From Amycolatopsis bullii (GTDB lineage Bacteria; Actinomycetota; Actinomycetes; Mycobacteriales; Pseudonocardiaceae): a stretch of 64,000 bases of DNA. The DNA lies in the NCBI RefSeq assembly GCF_014654205.1, contig NZ_BNAW01000015.1, positions 1-64,000 of the forward strand. The letters run 5' to 3'. Position 1 is the first letter of the stretch. Every line of letters begins with the position of its first letter. Under the pieces are notes generated by a model, which did not search any database, had not been told where the DNA came from, and was given only the letters and a program-made list of their open reading frames with translations. Position numbers and translations under genes: made by a program. Below, piece after piece: positions 17,078-25,123 of this stretch.

Positions 17078-17755
17078 TCAGGATTTGACGAGATCGACCC
17101 AGGTGCGCACGGTTGCGGCGTCCACCGGCGCCTGCCAGCCGCCGGGCCGCACGGCGCTCCCGACGTGGAACCCGCGCACCCCGCCCGCGCGCAGGAGGTG
17201 CACCTGCTGGGCGCGCAGGCCGCCGCCGACGAGCAGTTCCGGACCGCCGTCGCGCTGCGCGAGCCGCTGCAGCACCGAAAGGCCGCTGGCCACGCCGTTC
17301 GGGTGACCGGCCGCGAGCACGGTGTCACAGCCGAGGGACGCCAGCTGGTCGTACGCGCGCAACGGATCGCGCGTGCGGTCGATGGCGCGGTGGAACGTCC
17401 ACGGCAGGCCGTCGATCTCCTTGATCAGCGCCTCGCAGGCGTCGAGGTCGATTTCGCTGTCCACCGTGAGGAACCCGAAGACGAACTCCCGCGCACCCGC
17501 GTCGATCAGCCGGGCGGTGTCGGCGCGCAGCCCTTCCAGGTCGCCGACGGCGAAGGAACCGTTGTCCCGCACCATGACCCGCACCGGGAGGTCGGTCGCC
17601 GAGAGCACGTCACGCAGGGTTTCGAGCGAGGGCGTCAGGCCGTCCTGCGCCATGTCCGCAACCAGTTCGAGGCGGTCGGCCCCGCCCGCCTGCGCGCCTT
17701 CGGCGTCCGCCGCGTCCAGCGCGATCACTTCCAGCAGGGGCGTCTTCGAGCTCAT
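17078..17755 (-). CDS. cutC: CutC family protein
   Basis: A 225-residue cytoplasmic TIM-barrel protein. The family signature is visible in order: LLEVIALDAADAEGAQAGGADRLEL in part, then GLTPS, VMVRDNG, FVFGFLTVDSEID, TFHRAIDRTRDP and a final GxHVGSAVR. CutC was first linked to copper tolerance in E. coli, but its biochemical role is unsettled. It begins 12 bp after the stop of the sensor kinase on the same strand, so cotranscription with that kinase is likely and unusual for the family. Confidence 0.88.
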   Translation of the reverse strand: MSSKTPLLEVIALDAADAEGAQAGGADRLELVADMAQDGLTPSLETLRDVLSATDLPVRVMVRDNGSFAVGDLEGLRADTARLIDAGAREFVFGFLTVDSEIDLDACEALIKEIDGLPWTFHRAIDRTRDPLRAYDQLASLGCDTVLAAGHPNGVASGLSVLQRLAQRDGGPELLVGGGLRAQQVHLLRAGGVRGFHVGSAVRPGGWQAPVDAATVRTWVDLVKS

Positions 17756-17767
17756 GCCTCATCCGTT

Positions 17768-20515
17768 TCACTGGTTCCGGGTGTCGTCTCCCCTCGCGTG
17801 CCGCCCTCGCCGGAAGCCGCCTTGAAGGCTCGTCATCCGCTCGCGTACCGCTTCCGGGGAAAGAGAGAGTATCGGCCGCTGTTCCGGCACCGCTCCCGGG
17901 CTGGCCGCGGAATCCAGCGGCTGCAGGAACGGCCAGGTGTCCTCCGCGCCGTCCTCCTGCTCCAGTTCAGCCGGGGTGGGCCATTCGTACGCGGGCTCGA
18001 TCGCGGCGGGCGGCGCGACCGGCGTCAGCCGCGGTTCGGTGTCTTCGTCGTCCGGGCCGGCCCCGCCACTTTCACGCGAAAGTGGCGCCTCGACGGGAGG
18101 GGCACTTTCACGTGAAAGTGCCCCTGGGGTGGGGGCGGGTGGCGGGGGCGGCGGCCCGGCGAGCGCGTGCCGCGGCTGGGCATCGACGGGCCGGGGCGCC
18201 TCGGCGACCGGACGCGGCTCCGCGGGCTTGCGCGGCTGCTCGGGCGCGGCGGAAGCGTCGAACCACCGGGACAGGACGTCGCGGTAGGCGGGCATCCGCT
18301 CGGTGGGGGCGTCGAGGTCCAGGTGGGCCTCTTCGTCAACGGTCGGCCACTCCGGCGCCTGCTCGCGGGCGACCACCGGGGCCCGGCGCGGCGGGCCGGC
18401 CTCGATCGACGGCGGCGTCAGCTCTTCCGGCTCCGGCTCCGGCTCGGGTTCCGGCGGCGCGAGCGGGGCGAGCGGCGCCAGCAGCTCCGGTTCCGGGGCC
18501 GCGGCAGGCTCGGCGGGCGGAGGCGGCGCCGGCATCGGCGGCAGCTCGACGATCAGGGCCGCGGGCACCAGCACGGTCGCGACCAGCCCGGACTCCTCGC
18601 CGGCGCTCAGGCTGACGTCGATGTGGTGGCGCCTGGCCAGCGTGGCGACGACGAACAGGCCCATCCGCCGCGACACCTCGACGTCGACGTCCGGCGGGTG
18701 CGCGAGCCGGGTGTTGGTGCGGTCGATCTCCGCCTGCGGCATGCCGGCGCCGTGGTCGACGATCTCGATCTGCCAGTCGCCGTCGTGGGTTTCGGCGCTC
18801 GCGACGGTGACCATCTCGTCGCCGGAGTAGCGGGTCGCGTTCTCCAGCAGCTCGGAGACGACGTGCACGAGGTCATTGACGGCCTCGCCGCGGACCGCGA
18901 CCTGCGGGGCCGGGCCGAGCTCGATCCGCTGGTAGTGCTCGACCTCCGAAAGCGCGGCGCCGATGATCTCGTCGGCCGGCACCGGTCCGGCGTCCTCCCG
19001 TGCGGAGTCCTGACCGGAGAGCACCAGCAGGTTTTCGCTGTTGCGCCGCATCCGGGTCGCGAGGTGGTCGAGTTCGAACAGCCCCGCGAGGGTGTCCGGG
19101 TCCTGCTCGTCGGCCTCCATCCGGTCGAGCACCGTCAACTGCCGCTCGACGAGGTCCTGGCTGCGCTGCGAGAGGTTGACGAACATCGCGTTGACGTTCT
19201 CGCGCAGCATGGCCTGTTCGCCGGCGAGCCGGACGGCCTCGCCGTGCACCGCGTCGAACGCGCGCGCCACCTGGCCGAGCTCTTCGCGGGTGAACACCGG
19301 CACGGGCGCGACGGCGAGCCGTTTCCGCAGGTTCTCGGGCGCGGGTTCGGGGTCGGTGAGCAGGTTCTGCACGGCCGCGGGCAACCGGTGTTCGGCCACT
19401 TCGAGGGCCGTCCGGCGCAGGATCCGCAAGGGACGCAACAACGACCGGGCGATGACCACCGACAGCACGCCCGCGACGAGCAGGACGCCGAGGACCACAC
19501 CGCCGTCCCACAGCGCGGCCGTGCGCGCCTGCGCCGCCAGGGTGTCGGTGCGTTCCTGCAACTGGACCAGCAGTGCCTGCTGCACCTGGTGGGCGAGGTT
19601 CACCGTGTGCGTGGCCGAGGTGTCCCACTGGTTCGGGTCGAGGCCCGAGAGGTTCTGGCCGTTTTCGGTGCGGGTGAGCGCGGATTCGACCATGTCGTTG
19701 CCGATGTCGACGACCAGGCCGATCACCGTGTCGTCGAACATCCGCTGCTGGTCGGGGGTGGCGAAGGTGCGGTAGTCGCTGCGCGCGGCGGCCAGTTCGG
19801 CTTCCGCGCCGAGCAGCGCGCGCGTGCGGTCGCGGTTGAGGGAGCCCGCCGCGAGCGCCTCGGCCATCACCGCCCGCTTGACCGACATCTGGTCCTTGAT
19901 CCGGGCGAGTGCGTTGCCCGCCAGCCGCATCCGCGCGAGCTCCGGGTCGGAGACGTCGGCGGCGGCGGAGTCGCTGATGTCGAGCAGGCCGGAGATCAGC
20001 TCGCTGTAGGAGCGCAGCACGGCGTCGGCGGGGAACGCCGAATGCTCCGCGGAGAACCGGAGGCCGCCGAGCACGCGCAGCCGGTCGTCGGTCTGCTGCA
20101 GGCTTTCCGCGGCCTTCGCGTCGAGCCGCGGCTTGCTTTCCGCGAGCGTCCGCTCGAACGTGCCGATGCCCTTGTCGACGCGGGTGCGCTGGGCGGTGAG
20201 GTCCGCGGTGTCGCCCTGCCGGTTCTGGGCGACGAACCGGACGGTGAGGTCGCGCTCGCGCTGCAGCTCGTGCAAGGCTTCGGCGACGGTGCTGTCGACG
20301 CGGCCGCGGGTCGCGAACTCGGCCAGCTGCCGGGCGTCACGCAGGTCGGAACTGATCCGCAGGCCGACCAGCGCGATCACGGCCAGCGCCGGGATGAGGA
20401 GGACGGCGAAGAGCTTCGTGCCGAGGCGCCAGTTCCGCAACCGCCAGCGGCCGCCCGCCGGACGCGGATCCGCCGCGTCGCCGCCCTTGCGGGGACGCTT
20501 GTCGCGACGGGTCAC
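17768..20515 (-). CDS. Second nitrate/nitrite-sensor-type histidine kinase (orphan, no conservon partners)
   Basis: A 915-residue membrane kinase paralogous to the conservon kinase. It has TM1 at about 30-52, an extracellular NIT-like helical domain, TM2 at about 335-358, a HAMP-like linker, ELDHLATRMRRN (about 485), and an ATPase domain with ELLENATRYS (about 555) and GAGMPQAE. The long Pro-rich tail ends in RMTSLQGGFRRGRHA, the motif that also closes the other kinase. GTG 20515 has AAGGAAA upstream; GTG 20563 is a weaker alternative. Two strong palindromes lie inside the tail-coding DNA (18064-18124). No response regulator, roadblock or GTPase gene is adjacent. It is divergent from a solute-binding lipoprotein. 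Confidence 0.9.
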   Translation of the reverse strand: MTRRDKRPRKGGDAADPRPAGGRWRLRNWRLGTKLFAVLLIPALAVIALVGLRISSDLRDARQLAEFATRGRVDSTVAEALHELQRERDLTVRFVAQNRQGDTADLTAQRTRVDKGIGTFERTLAESKPRLDAKAAESLQQTDDRLRVLGGLRFSAEHSAFPADAVLRSYSELISGLLDISDSAAADVSDPELARMRLAGNALARIKDQMSVKRAVMAEALAAGSLNRDRTRALLGAEAELAAARSDYRTFATPDQQRMFDDTVIGLVVDIGNDMVESALTRTENGQNLSGLDPNQWDTSATHTVNLAHQVQQALLVQLQERTDTLAAQARTAALWDGGVVLGVLLVAGVLSVVIARSLLRPLRILRRTALEVAEHRLPAAVQNLLTDPEPAPENLRKRLAVAPVPVFTREELGQVARAFDAVHGEAVRLAGEQAMLRENVNAMFVNLSQRSQDLVERQLTVLDRMEADEQDPDTLAGLFELDHLATRMRRNSENLLVLSGQDSAREDAGPVPADEIIGAALSEVEHYQRIELGPAPQVAVRGEAVNDLVHVVSELLENATRYSGDEMVTVASAETHDGDWQIEIVDHGAGMPQAEIDRTNTRLAHPPDVDVEVSRRMGLFVVATLARRHHIDVSLSAGEESGLVATVLVPAALIVELPPMPAPPPPAEPAAAPEPELLAPLAPLAPPEPEPEPEPEELTPPSIEAGPPRRAPVVAREQAPEWPTVDEEAHLDLDAPTERMPAYRDVLSRWFDASAAPEQPRKPAEPRPVAEAPRPVDAQPRHALAGPPPPPPAPTPGALSRESAPPVEAPLSRESGGAGPDDEDTEPRLTPVAPPAAIEPAYEWPTPAELEQEDGAEDTWPFLQPLDSAASPGAVPEQRPILSLSPEAVRERMTSLQGGFRRGRHARGDDTRNQ
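18064..18124. repeat. Two palindromes inside the kinase reading frame
   Basis: At 18099-18124 lies a perfect 26-bp palindrome (GGGGCACTTTCAC followed by its complement). At 18064-18087 a related one has 10-bp arms CGCCACTTTC/GAAAGTGGCG around 4 nt. The shared core encodes LSRES twice in the disordered tail (G-A-LSRES-A and A-P-LSRES-G). Confidence 0.9.
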
Positions 20516-20635
20516 CTGGTTTCCTTTTCCGCCGCGGGCGGGAACCCGCGGATCGAACGACACTCGAACCTACTGAACGGTAGCCCGCCCCATGAAGATC
20601 CGAAAGCCGCGCTGGCACGATACGGCCCTGCCCGC

Positions 20636-20663
20636 GATCGTATGGGGCGGGGACCATACGATC
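20636..20663. promoter_or_regulatory. Candidate operator between kinase and lipoprotein
   Basis: A perfect inverted repeat, GATCGTATGG and CCATACGATC, is separated by 8 nt (GGCGGGGA). It lies 39 bp before the lipoprotein ATG and about 120 bp before the divergent kinase start, where a shared regulator could act. Confidence 0.5.
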
Positions 20664-20701
20664 CAGCACGAGAACCAGATTCTCGCGGTAGGTGAAGGTT
20701 C

Positions 20702-21664
20702 ATGATCAGACGCGGACGGCTGATTCCGCTGGTAGCGGCGCTCCTGGCGACCGCGGGGTGCACCGTGTTCTCGTCCGGCACCCCCGCGCCCCCGCCGCCG
20801 CTCGAGCGGACCACCCTGCGCGTCGGTGTGGGCAACGCCATCGACACGGCCCCGCTGCGGATCGCCGTGGCGGCCGGGAAGTTCGGCTCCGCCGGGCTGA
20901 CCGTGCAGCTCGTCGAACTCGGCGCCGACGACGGGCTCGCGAAACTGGCCGCCGGCGACCTCGACGTCACCTTCGCCTCCGACATCGCAATGTTCCGCGC
21001 CGCGGCCGGCGGGACGGCGTTGCAGCTGCAGGGCGAGGCCTACACGTCCGGCCCCAACACTATGGCCCTGGTGACGCTGCCGGACTCGGACTACACCGTG
21101 CCGACGGGGAAGCGGTCGCCCAAGATCGCGGTGAACATGCTCGACGACGTCGGCGCGCTCGTCGCGCGTTCGGTGCTGGTCACCGCGGGTGTCGACCAGT
21201 CGAAGATCAAGTTCACGGCCATCCCGTTCGACCGGATGCCGCAGGCGCTGCAGGCGGGCGACGCCGACGCCGCGCTGATGATCGAGCCGTACATCACCCG
21301 CGCCGAGAAGGACCTCGGCGCGCACATCCTGGCCGACGGCGCCCGCGGTTCGACGCTCGACTTCCCGCTGTCGGGCTACGCGGCGGCGAAACCGTTCGCG
21401 CAGGCCAACCCGCGGACGCTCCGGGCGTTCCGCACCGCGCTGGGTGCGGCCCAGCAGAGCGCGACGGACCCGGCGGTCGTGCGTGACGCGCTGCCGAAGT
21501 TCTCCGACATCGACACGACGACGGCCGCGCTGATCTCGCTCGGCTCGTACCCGGCGTCGCTCAACGGCATCCGGCTGCAGCGCGTCGCCGACCTGATGCA
21601 CAACTCGGGCCTGCTGGCGAACCGCCTCGACGTCCAGGGCCTGCTCCCCGACACCGGGTACTAG
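20702..21664 (+). CDS. Orphan NMT1/SsuA-type solute-binding lipoprotein
   Basis: A 320-residue lipoprotein with basic N-terminus (MIRRGR), hydrophobic core and lipobox ATAGC, followed by a Pro-rich linker and a type 2 binding fold. DFPLSGYAAAKPFAQANPRTLRAF and RLQRVADLMHNSGLL match the lipoprotein at 7360-8382 position by position. No permease or ATPase gene is adjacent. It could use the permeases of the other importer, or act as a ligand-presenting partner of the divergent kinase. GTGAAGG precedes ATG by a few bases. Confidence 0.85.
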   Translation: MIRRGRLIPLVAALLATAGCTVFSSGTPAPPPPLERTTLRVGVGNAIDTAPLRIAVAAGKFGSAGLTVQLVELGADDGLAKLAAGDLDVTFASDIAMFRAAAGGTALQLQGEAYTSGPNTMALVTLPDSDYTVPTGKRSPKIAVNMLDDVGALVARSVLVTAGVDQSKIKFTAIPFDRMPQALQAGDADAALMIEPYITRAEKDLGAHILADGARGSTLDFPLSGYAAAKPFAQANPRTLRAFRTALGAAQQSATDPAVVRDALPKFSDIDTTTAALISLGSYPASLNGIRLQRVADLMHNSGLLANRLDVQGLLPDTGY

Positions 21665-21690
21665 CCGCTATGACGTAGGTCACCCAGCGG

Positions 21691-22302
21691 CTAGATGTTC
21701 TCGCCCGTCTTGATCAGGCACACCGTGCGGGACGGCGGGCCGGCGTAGCTGAGCACCTTGTCGGCGCCCTCGCACTTGTCCTCGCGGTCGAAGCCGGACA
21801 GGATCTCGACGCGCTCCTGCGCCGCCGGGTCGGTGCAGGACACTTTGCCGATCGTGCTTTCGTCGTCGACGTCACGCAGGCAGTCGCCGGCCTTGACGTT
21901 CAGGGCCAGGCAGAGCGTCTGGCCGGCGCCGGAGCCGAGCCGGAACCGCACGTAGTCGCCGGAGGCGCACGCGATGGCCCCGTGGTAGGCGTTCTCGACC
22001 TTGTACGTCGCGTTGTTCGCGCTGCAGCCGACGCGGTGGTAGGCGAGCTTGCCGGCCCCCTCGCGCGTCAGGTACAGGCAGTCGCCGTCCGACGGCGGGC
22101 CGCTGCGGCCGGCCCAGTAGACGCCCACCGCACCCAGCGCGCCGAGGCCCAGCGCGGCGACGACGCACGCGACCAGCGTGATCCGCACCTTCGTGGTGAA
22201 CCAGTGCGGGATCTGCTGCGGCCCCGGAACCGGCGGCATCGGCGTGGACGGCGGGTAGCCCGGCGACCGGAACGGGTTGTCCTCGAACGGCGGTGTGGTC
22301 AA
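21691..22302 (-). CDS. Membrane-anchored hypothetical protein with Cys-rich outer domain (LppU/SCO3897-like)
   Basis: A 203-residue protein: Pro-rich cytoplasmic N-terminus (about 1-35), one TM helix (VRITLVACVVAALGLGALGA, about 40-60) and an outer domain with paired cysteines (GDCLYL, VGCSANNATYKVENA, IACASGD, GDCLRDV, VSCTDP, TVCLIKTGENI). The pattern resembles the actinobacterial LppU/SCO3897 group, of unknown function. GGAGGG lies 4-5 nt before a TTG at 22302, which I take as start over the opening at 22377 that would overlap the helicase promoter. It is divergent from the XPB helicase gene. Confidence 0.75.
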   Translation of the reverse strand: MTTPPFEDNPFRSPGYPPSTPMPPVPGPQQIPHWFTTKVRITLVACVVAALGLGALGAVGVYWAGRSGPPSDGDCLYLTREGAGKLAYHRVGCSANNATYKVENAYHGAIACASGDYVRFRLGSGAGQTLCLALNVKAGDCLRDVDDESTIGKVSCTDPAAQERVEILSGFDREDKCEGADKVLSYAGPPSRTVCLIKTGENI

Positions 22303-22378
22303 CGTGCCCTCCAGTGATCCCCTCGGCACCTCGTCCCACCGGCGGACCCGCGAACGGAGCGGACCGGAGCGAGGCACG

Positions 22379-22384
22379 TATAAC
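22379..22384 (+). promoter_or_regulatory. Candidate -10 box of the XPB gene (leaderless)
   Basis: TATAAC lies 7 nt upstream of GTG 22392 and no ribosome site is present, the arrangement expected for a leaderless transcript. Confidence 0.45.
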
Positions 22385-22391
22385 AGTAGTT

Positions 22392-24038
22392 GTGACTGAT
22401 GGCCCGCTGATCGTCCAGTCCGACAAGACCGTGCTCCTGGAGGTCGACCACCCCCAGGCCGATGACGCGCGGATCGCGATCGCGCCGTTCGCCGAGCTCG
22501 AACGGGCGCCGGAGCACGTCCACACGTACCGGATCACGCCGCTGGCCTTGTGGAACGCGCGCGCCGCGGGCCACGACGCCGAGCAGGTCGTGGACGCGCT
22601 GACGACGTACTCGCGCTTCCCGGTGCCGCAGCCCCTGCTGATCGACGTCGTCGACGTCATGGGCCGGTTCGGGCGGCTGCAGATCGCCAACCACCCGGCG
22701 CACGGGCTGGTCATGTCGACCACCGACCGCGCGGTGCTGGCCGAGGTCGTCCGGAACAAGAAGATCAGCCCGATGCTGGGTGCCCGGATCGACGAGGACA
22801 CCGTCATCGTGCACCCGTCCGAGCGCGGGCGGCTGAAGCAGGCGCTGCTGAAGGTCGGCTGGCCGGCCGAGGACCTCGCCGGGTACGTCGACGGCGAGGC
22901 GCACCCCATCGCGCTGGACGAGTCGGACTGGCAGCTGCGCGACTACCAGCGCCAGGCGGCGGAGGCGTTCTGGGCGGGCGGCTCGGGCGTCGTCGTGCTG
23001 CCGTGCGGGGCGGGCAAGACGATGGTCGGCGCGGCGGCGATGGCCAAGGCGGCGGCGACCACGCTGATCCTGGTGACGAACACGGTCGCCGGGCGCCAGT
23101 GGAAGCGCGAGCTGATCGCGCGGACGTCGCTGACCGAGGAGGAGATCGGCGAGTACTCCGGGGAGAAGAAGGAGATCCGGCCGGTCACCATCGCGACCTA
23201 CCAGGTGATCACCCGCAAGACCAAGGGCGAGTACAAGCACCTGGAGCTGTTCGACTCCCGCGACTGGGGCCTGGTCGTCTACGACGAGGTCCACCTGCTG
23301 CCGGCACCGGTGTTCCGGATGACGGCGGACCTGCAGTCCCGGCGGCGCCTCGGCCTGACCGCGACGCTGGTGCGCGAGGACGGCCGCGAGGGCGACGTCT
23401 TCTCGCTGATCGGCCCGAAGCGCTACGACGTGCCGTGGCGCGACATCGAGGCGCAGGGCTGGATCGCGCCGGCCGAGTGCACCGAGGTCCGCGTGACGCT
23501 GACCGACGCCGAGCGCCTCGAGTACGCCACCGCCGAGGCCGACGAGCGATACAAGCTGGCGGCGACGGCGTTGACGAAGACCCCGGTGATCAAGTCGATC
23601 GTGGCCAAGCACGCGGGCGAGCCGACGCTGGTCATCGGCGCCTACCTCGACCAGCTGGAGATGCTCGGCGACGAGCTCGACGCCCCGGTGATCCAGGGCG
23701 CGACCCGCAACAAGGAGCGCGAGGAGCTGTTCGACAAGTTCCGGCGGGGCGAGATCCGGACGCTCGTGGTGTCGAAGGTCGCCAACTTCTCGATCGACCT
23801 GCCGGAAGCGTCGGTGGCGATCCAGATCTCGGGGACGTTCGGCTCGCGGCAGGAGGAGGCCCAGCGCCTCGGACGGCTGCTGCGCCCGAAGGGCGACGGG
23901 CGGCAGGCGCACTTCTACTCGATCGTCTCGCGCGACACCGTGGACACGGAGTACGCGGCGCACCGGCAGCGGTTCCTGGCCGAGCAGGGGTACGCCTACC
24001 ACATCGTGGACGCGGACGACCTGCTCCGGCCGCTCTGA
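22392..24038 (+). CDS. XPB-type DNA repair helicase
   Basis: A 548-residue superfamily 2 helicase of the actinobacterial XPB/ERCC3 group. The start GTG (TDGPLIVQSDKTVLLEVDH) matches the N-terminus of mycobacterial XPB. Motifs run I LPCGAGKT (about 202), II DEVH (about 297), III TAT, and VI QRLGRLLRPKG (about 490). Family members unwind DNA 3' to 5' with ATP; a nucleotide-excision-repair role is suggested by homology to TFIIH XPB but not firmly shown in bacteria. It appears monocistronic and convergent with the ankyrin gene, with 6 bp between stops. Confidence 0.93.
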   Translation: MTDGPLIVQSDKTVLLEVDHPQADDARIAIAPFAELERAPEHVHTYRITPLALWNARAAGHDAEQVVDALTTYSRFPVPQPLLIDVVDVMGRFGRLQIANHPAHGLVMSTTDRAVLAEVVRNKKISPMLGARIDEDTVIVHPSERGRLKQALLKVGWPAEDLAGYVDGEAHPIALDESDWQLRDYQRQAAEAFWAGGSGVVVLPCGAGKTMVGAAAMAKAAATTLILVTNTVAGRQWKRELIARTSLTEEEIGEYSGEKKEIRPVTIATYQVITRKTKGEYKHLELFDSRDWGLVVYDEVHLLPAPVFRMTADLQSRRRLGLTATLVREDGREGDVFSLIGPKRYDVPWRDIEAQGWIAPAECTEVRVTLTDAERLEYATAEADERYKLAATALTKTPVIKSIVAKHAGEPTLVIGAYLDQLEMLGDELDAPVIQGATRNKEREELFDKFRRGEIRTLVVSKVANFSIDLPEASVAIQISGTFGSRQEEAQRLGRLLRPKGDGRQAHFYSIVSRDTVDTEYAAHRQRFLAEQGYAYHIVDADDLLRPL

Positions 24039-24044
24039 GCCGGG

Positions 24045-24437
24045 TCAGCCGACGTCGGCGAAGTACTTCCTGACGTCGTAGTTCGCGATGAGCCGGGCCA
24101 GGCCGACCGGCGTCTGCCCGGAGATGTTGGCCCGGTGCGGATCGGCGCCGTGTCGCCGCAGCAGCTCGATGAGGTCACCGCGGCCCCGGTAGGCGAACAC
24201 GGCGGCGAAGAGCGGCGAGTTCCCGTACTCGTTGACCGCGTCGACGCGGGCGCCCGCGTCCAGCAGCACCGTGGCGACCTCGACGTTTCCCTGCTGGGTG
24301 GCCAGGTGCAACGGCGTGTGGCCCTGCTGGTCGGCCGCGTCGGGGTCGAGCCCCGCGGCGAGCAGTGCCCGCGCCTGCGCGCCGTCGCCGTCCAGCGCGC
24401 AGTAGTGCAGCTCGGATCGCCCGTACCGATCGGCCAC
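24045..24437 (-). CDS. Ankyrin-repeat protein
   Basis: A 130-residue soluble protein of about four ankyrin units: GRSELHYCALDGDGAQARALLAAG, then GHTPLHLATQQGNVEVATVLL, GNSPLFAAVFAYRGRGDLIELL and GQTPVGLARLIANYDVRKYF (parts shown). A GGAGGGG site lies 5 nt before GTG 24437; the larger opening at 24905 runs antisense through the response regulator and is spurious. The protein presumably mediates protein-protein contact; the partner is unknown. Confidence 0.85.
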   Translation of the reverse strand: MADRYGRSELHYCALDGDGAQARALLAAGLDPDAADQQGHTPLHLATQQGNVEVATVLLDAGARVDAVNEYGNSPLFAAVFAYRGRGDLIELLRRHGADPHRANISGQTPVGLARLIANYDVRKYFADVG

Positions 24438-24478
24438 TTCCGCCCCTCCCGCCTCGATGGTCACCGTGGCCGCCGAGG

Positions 24479-25123
24479 TTACGAGCCCAGGTAACGCAGC
24501 ACGGCCAGCACCCGGCGGCTGTAGCCGGCCGCCTGGGGCAGGTCCAGCTTGTCGAAGATCGCGTTCGCGTGCTTTTCGACCGAGCTCTGCGAGATGTACA
24601 GCAGTTGCGCGATGCTCGCGTTGGTGTGCCCCTGCGCCATCTTCTCCAGGACCTCCCGCTCGCGCTGGGTCAGCCGGCTCAGCGCGATCTCGTGGGACGA
24701 GCGGGCCACCAGCCGCCGCACGACCTCCGGGTCGAAGGCGGCGCCGCCGCCCGCCACCCGTTCCAAGGCGTCGAGGAACTCGCCGACCTGGGCGACACGG
24801 TCCTTGAGCAGGTAGCCGACCCGGCCGCGGTCGCCGCTGATCAACCGGGCGGCGTACCGCTTCTCGACGTATTGCGAGAGGACGAGCACCCCGATTTCCG
24901 GCCACTTCTCCCGGATCTCGAGGGCGGCGCGCAGACCTTCGTCGGTGTGGGTCGGCGGCATCCGCACGTCGGTGACGACGACTTCGGGCCGGTGGTCGCC
25001 GACCGCTTCGAGCAGCGCTTCGCCGTCACCGACCGCGGCGACGACGACGTGGCCTTCCTCCGCCAGCAGCCGCACCAGGCCTTCGCGCAGCAGGGTCGAG
25101 TCCTCGGCCAGGATCACCTCCAC
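24479..25123 (-). CDS. NarL/LuxR-type response regulator
   Basis: A 214-residue regulator. The receiver domain has acidic AEDS at 7-10, the phosphoacceptor Asp in VVTDVRMPP (about 51) and a Lys in LLKD (about 105). The C-terminal LuxR-type HTH (LTQREREVLEKMAQGHTNASIA, about 150-205) binds DNA. It starts at GTG 25123 and overlaps the end of the sensor kinase gene by 10 nt, so the pair is coupled. It is probably phosphorylated by that kinase; the regulon is unknown. Confidence 0.93.
   Translation of the reverse strand: MEVILAEDSTLLREGLVRLLAEEGHVVVAAVGDGEALLEAVGDHRPEVVVTDVRMPPTHTDEGLRAALEIREKWPEIGVLVLSQYVEKRYAARLISGDRGRVGYLLKDRVAQVGEFLDALERVAGGGAAFDPEVVRRLVARSSHEIALSRLTQREREVLEKMAQGHTNASIAQLLYISQSSVEKHANAIFDKLDLPQAAGYSRRVLAVLRYLGS

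Noticed and set aside
16864..17306. Small plus-strand frames between the 70-residue gene and cutC
   Set aside because: Weak codon bias, no recognisable product, and they run into antisense of cutC.
18167..20695. An 842-codon plus-strand open frame opposite the second kinase
   Set aside because: Composition-driven shadow of the real kinase gene; it also runs into the lipoprotein promoter.
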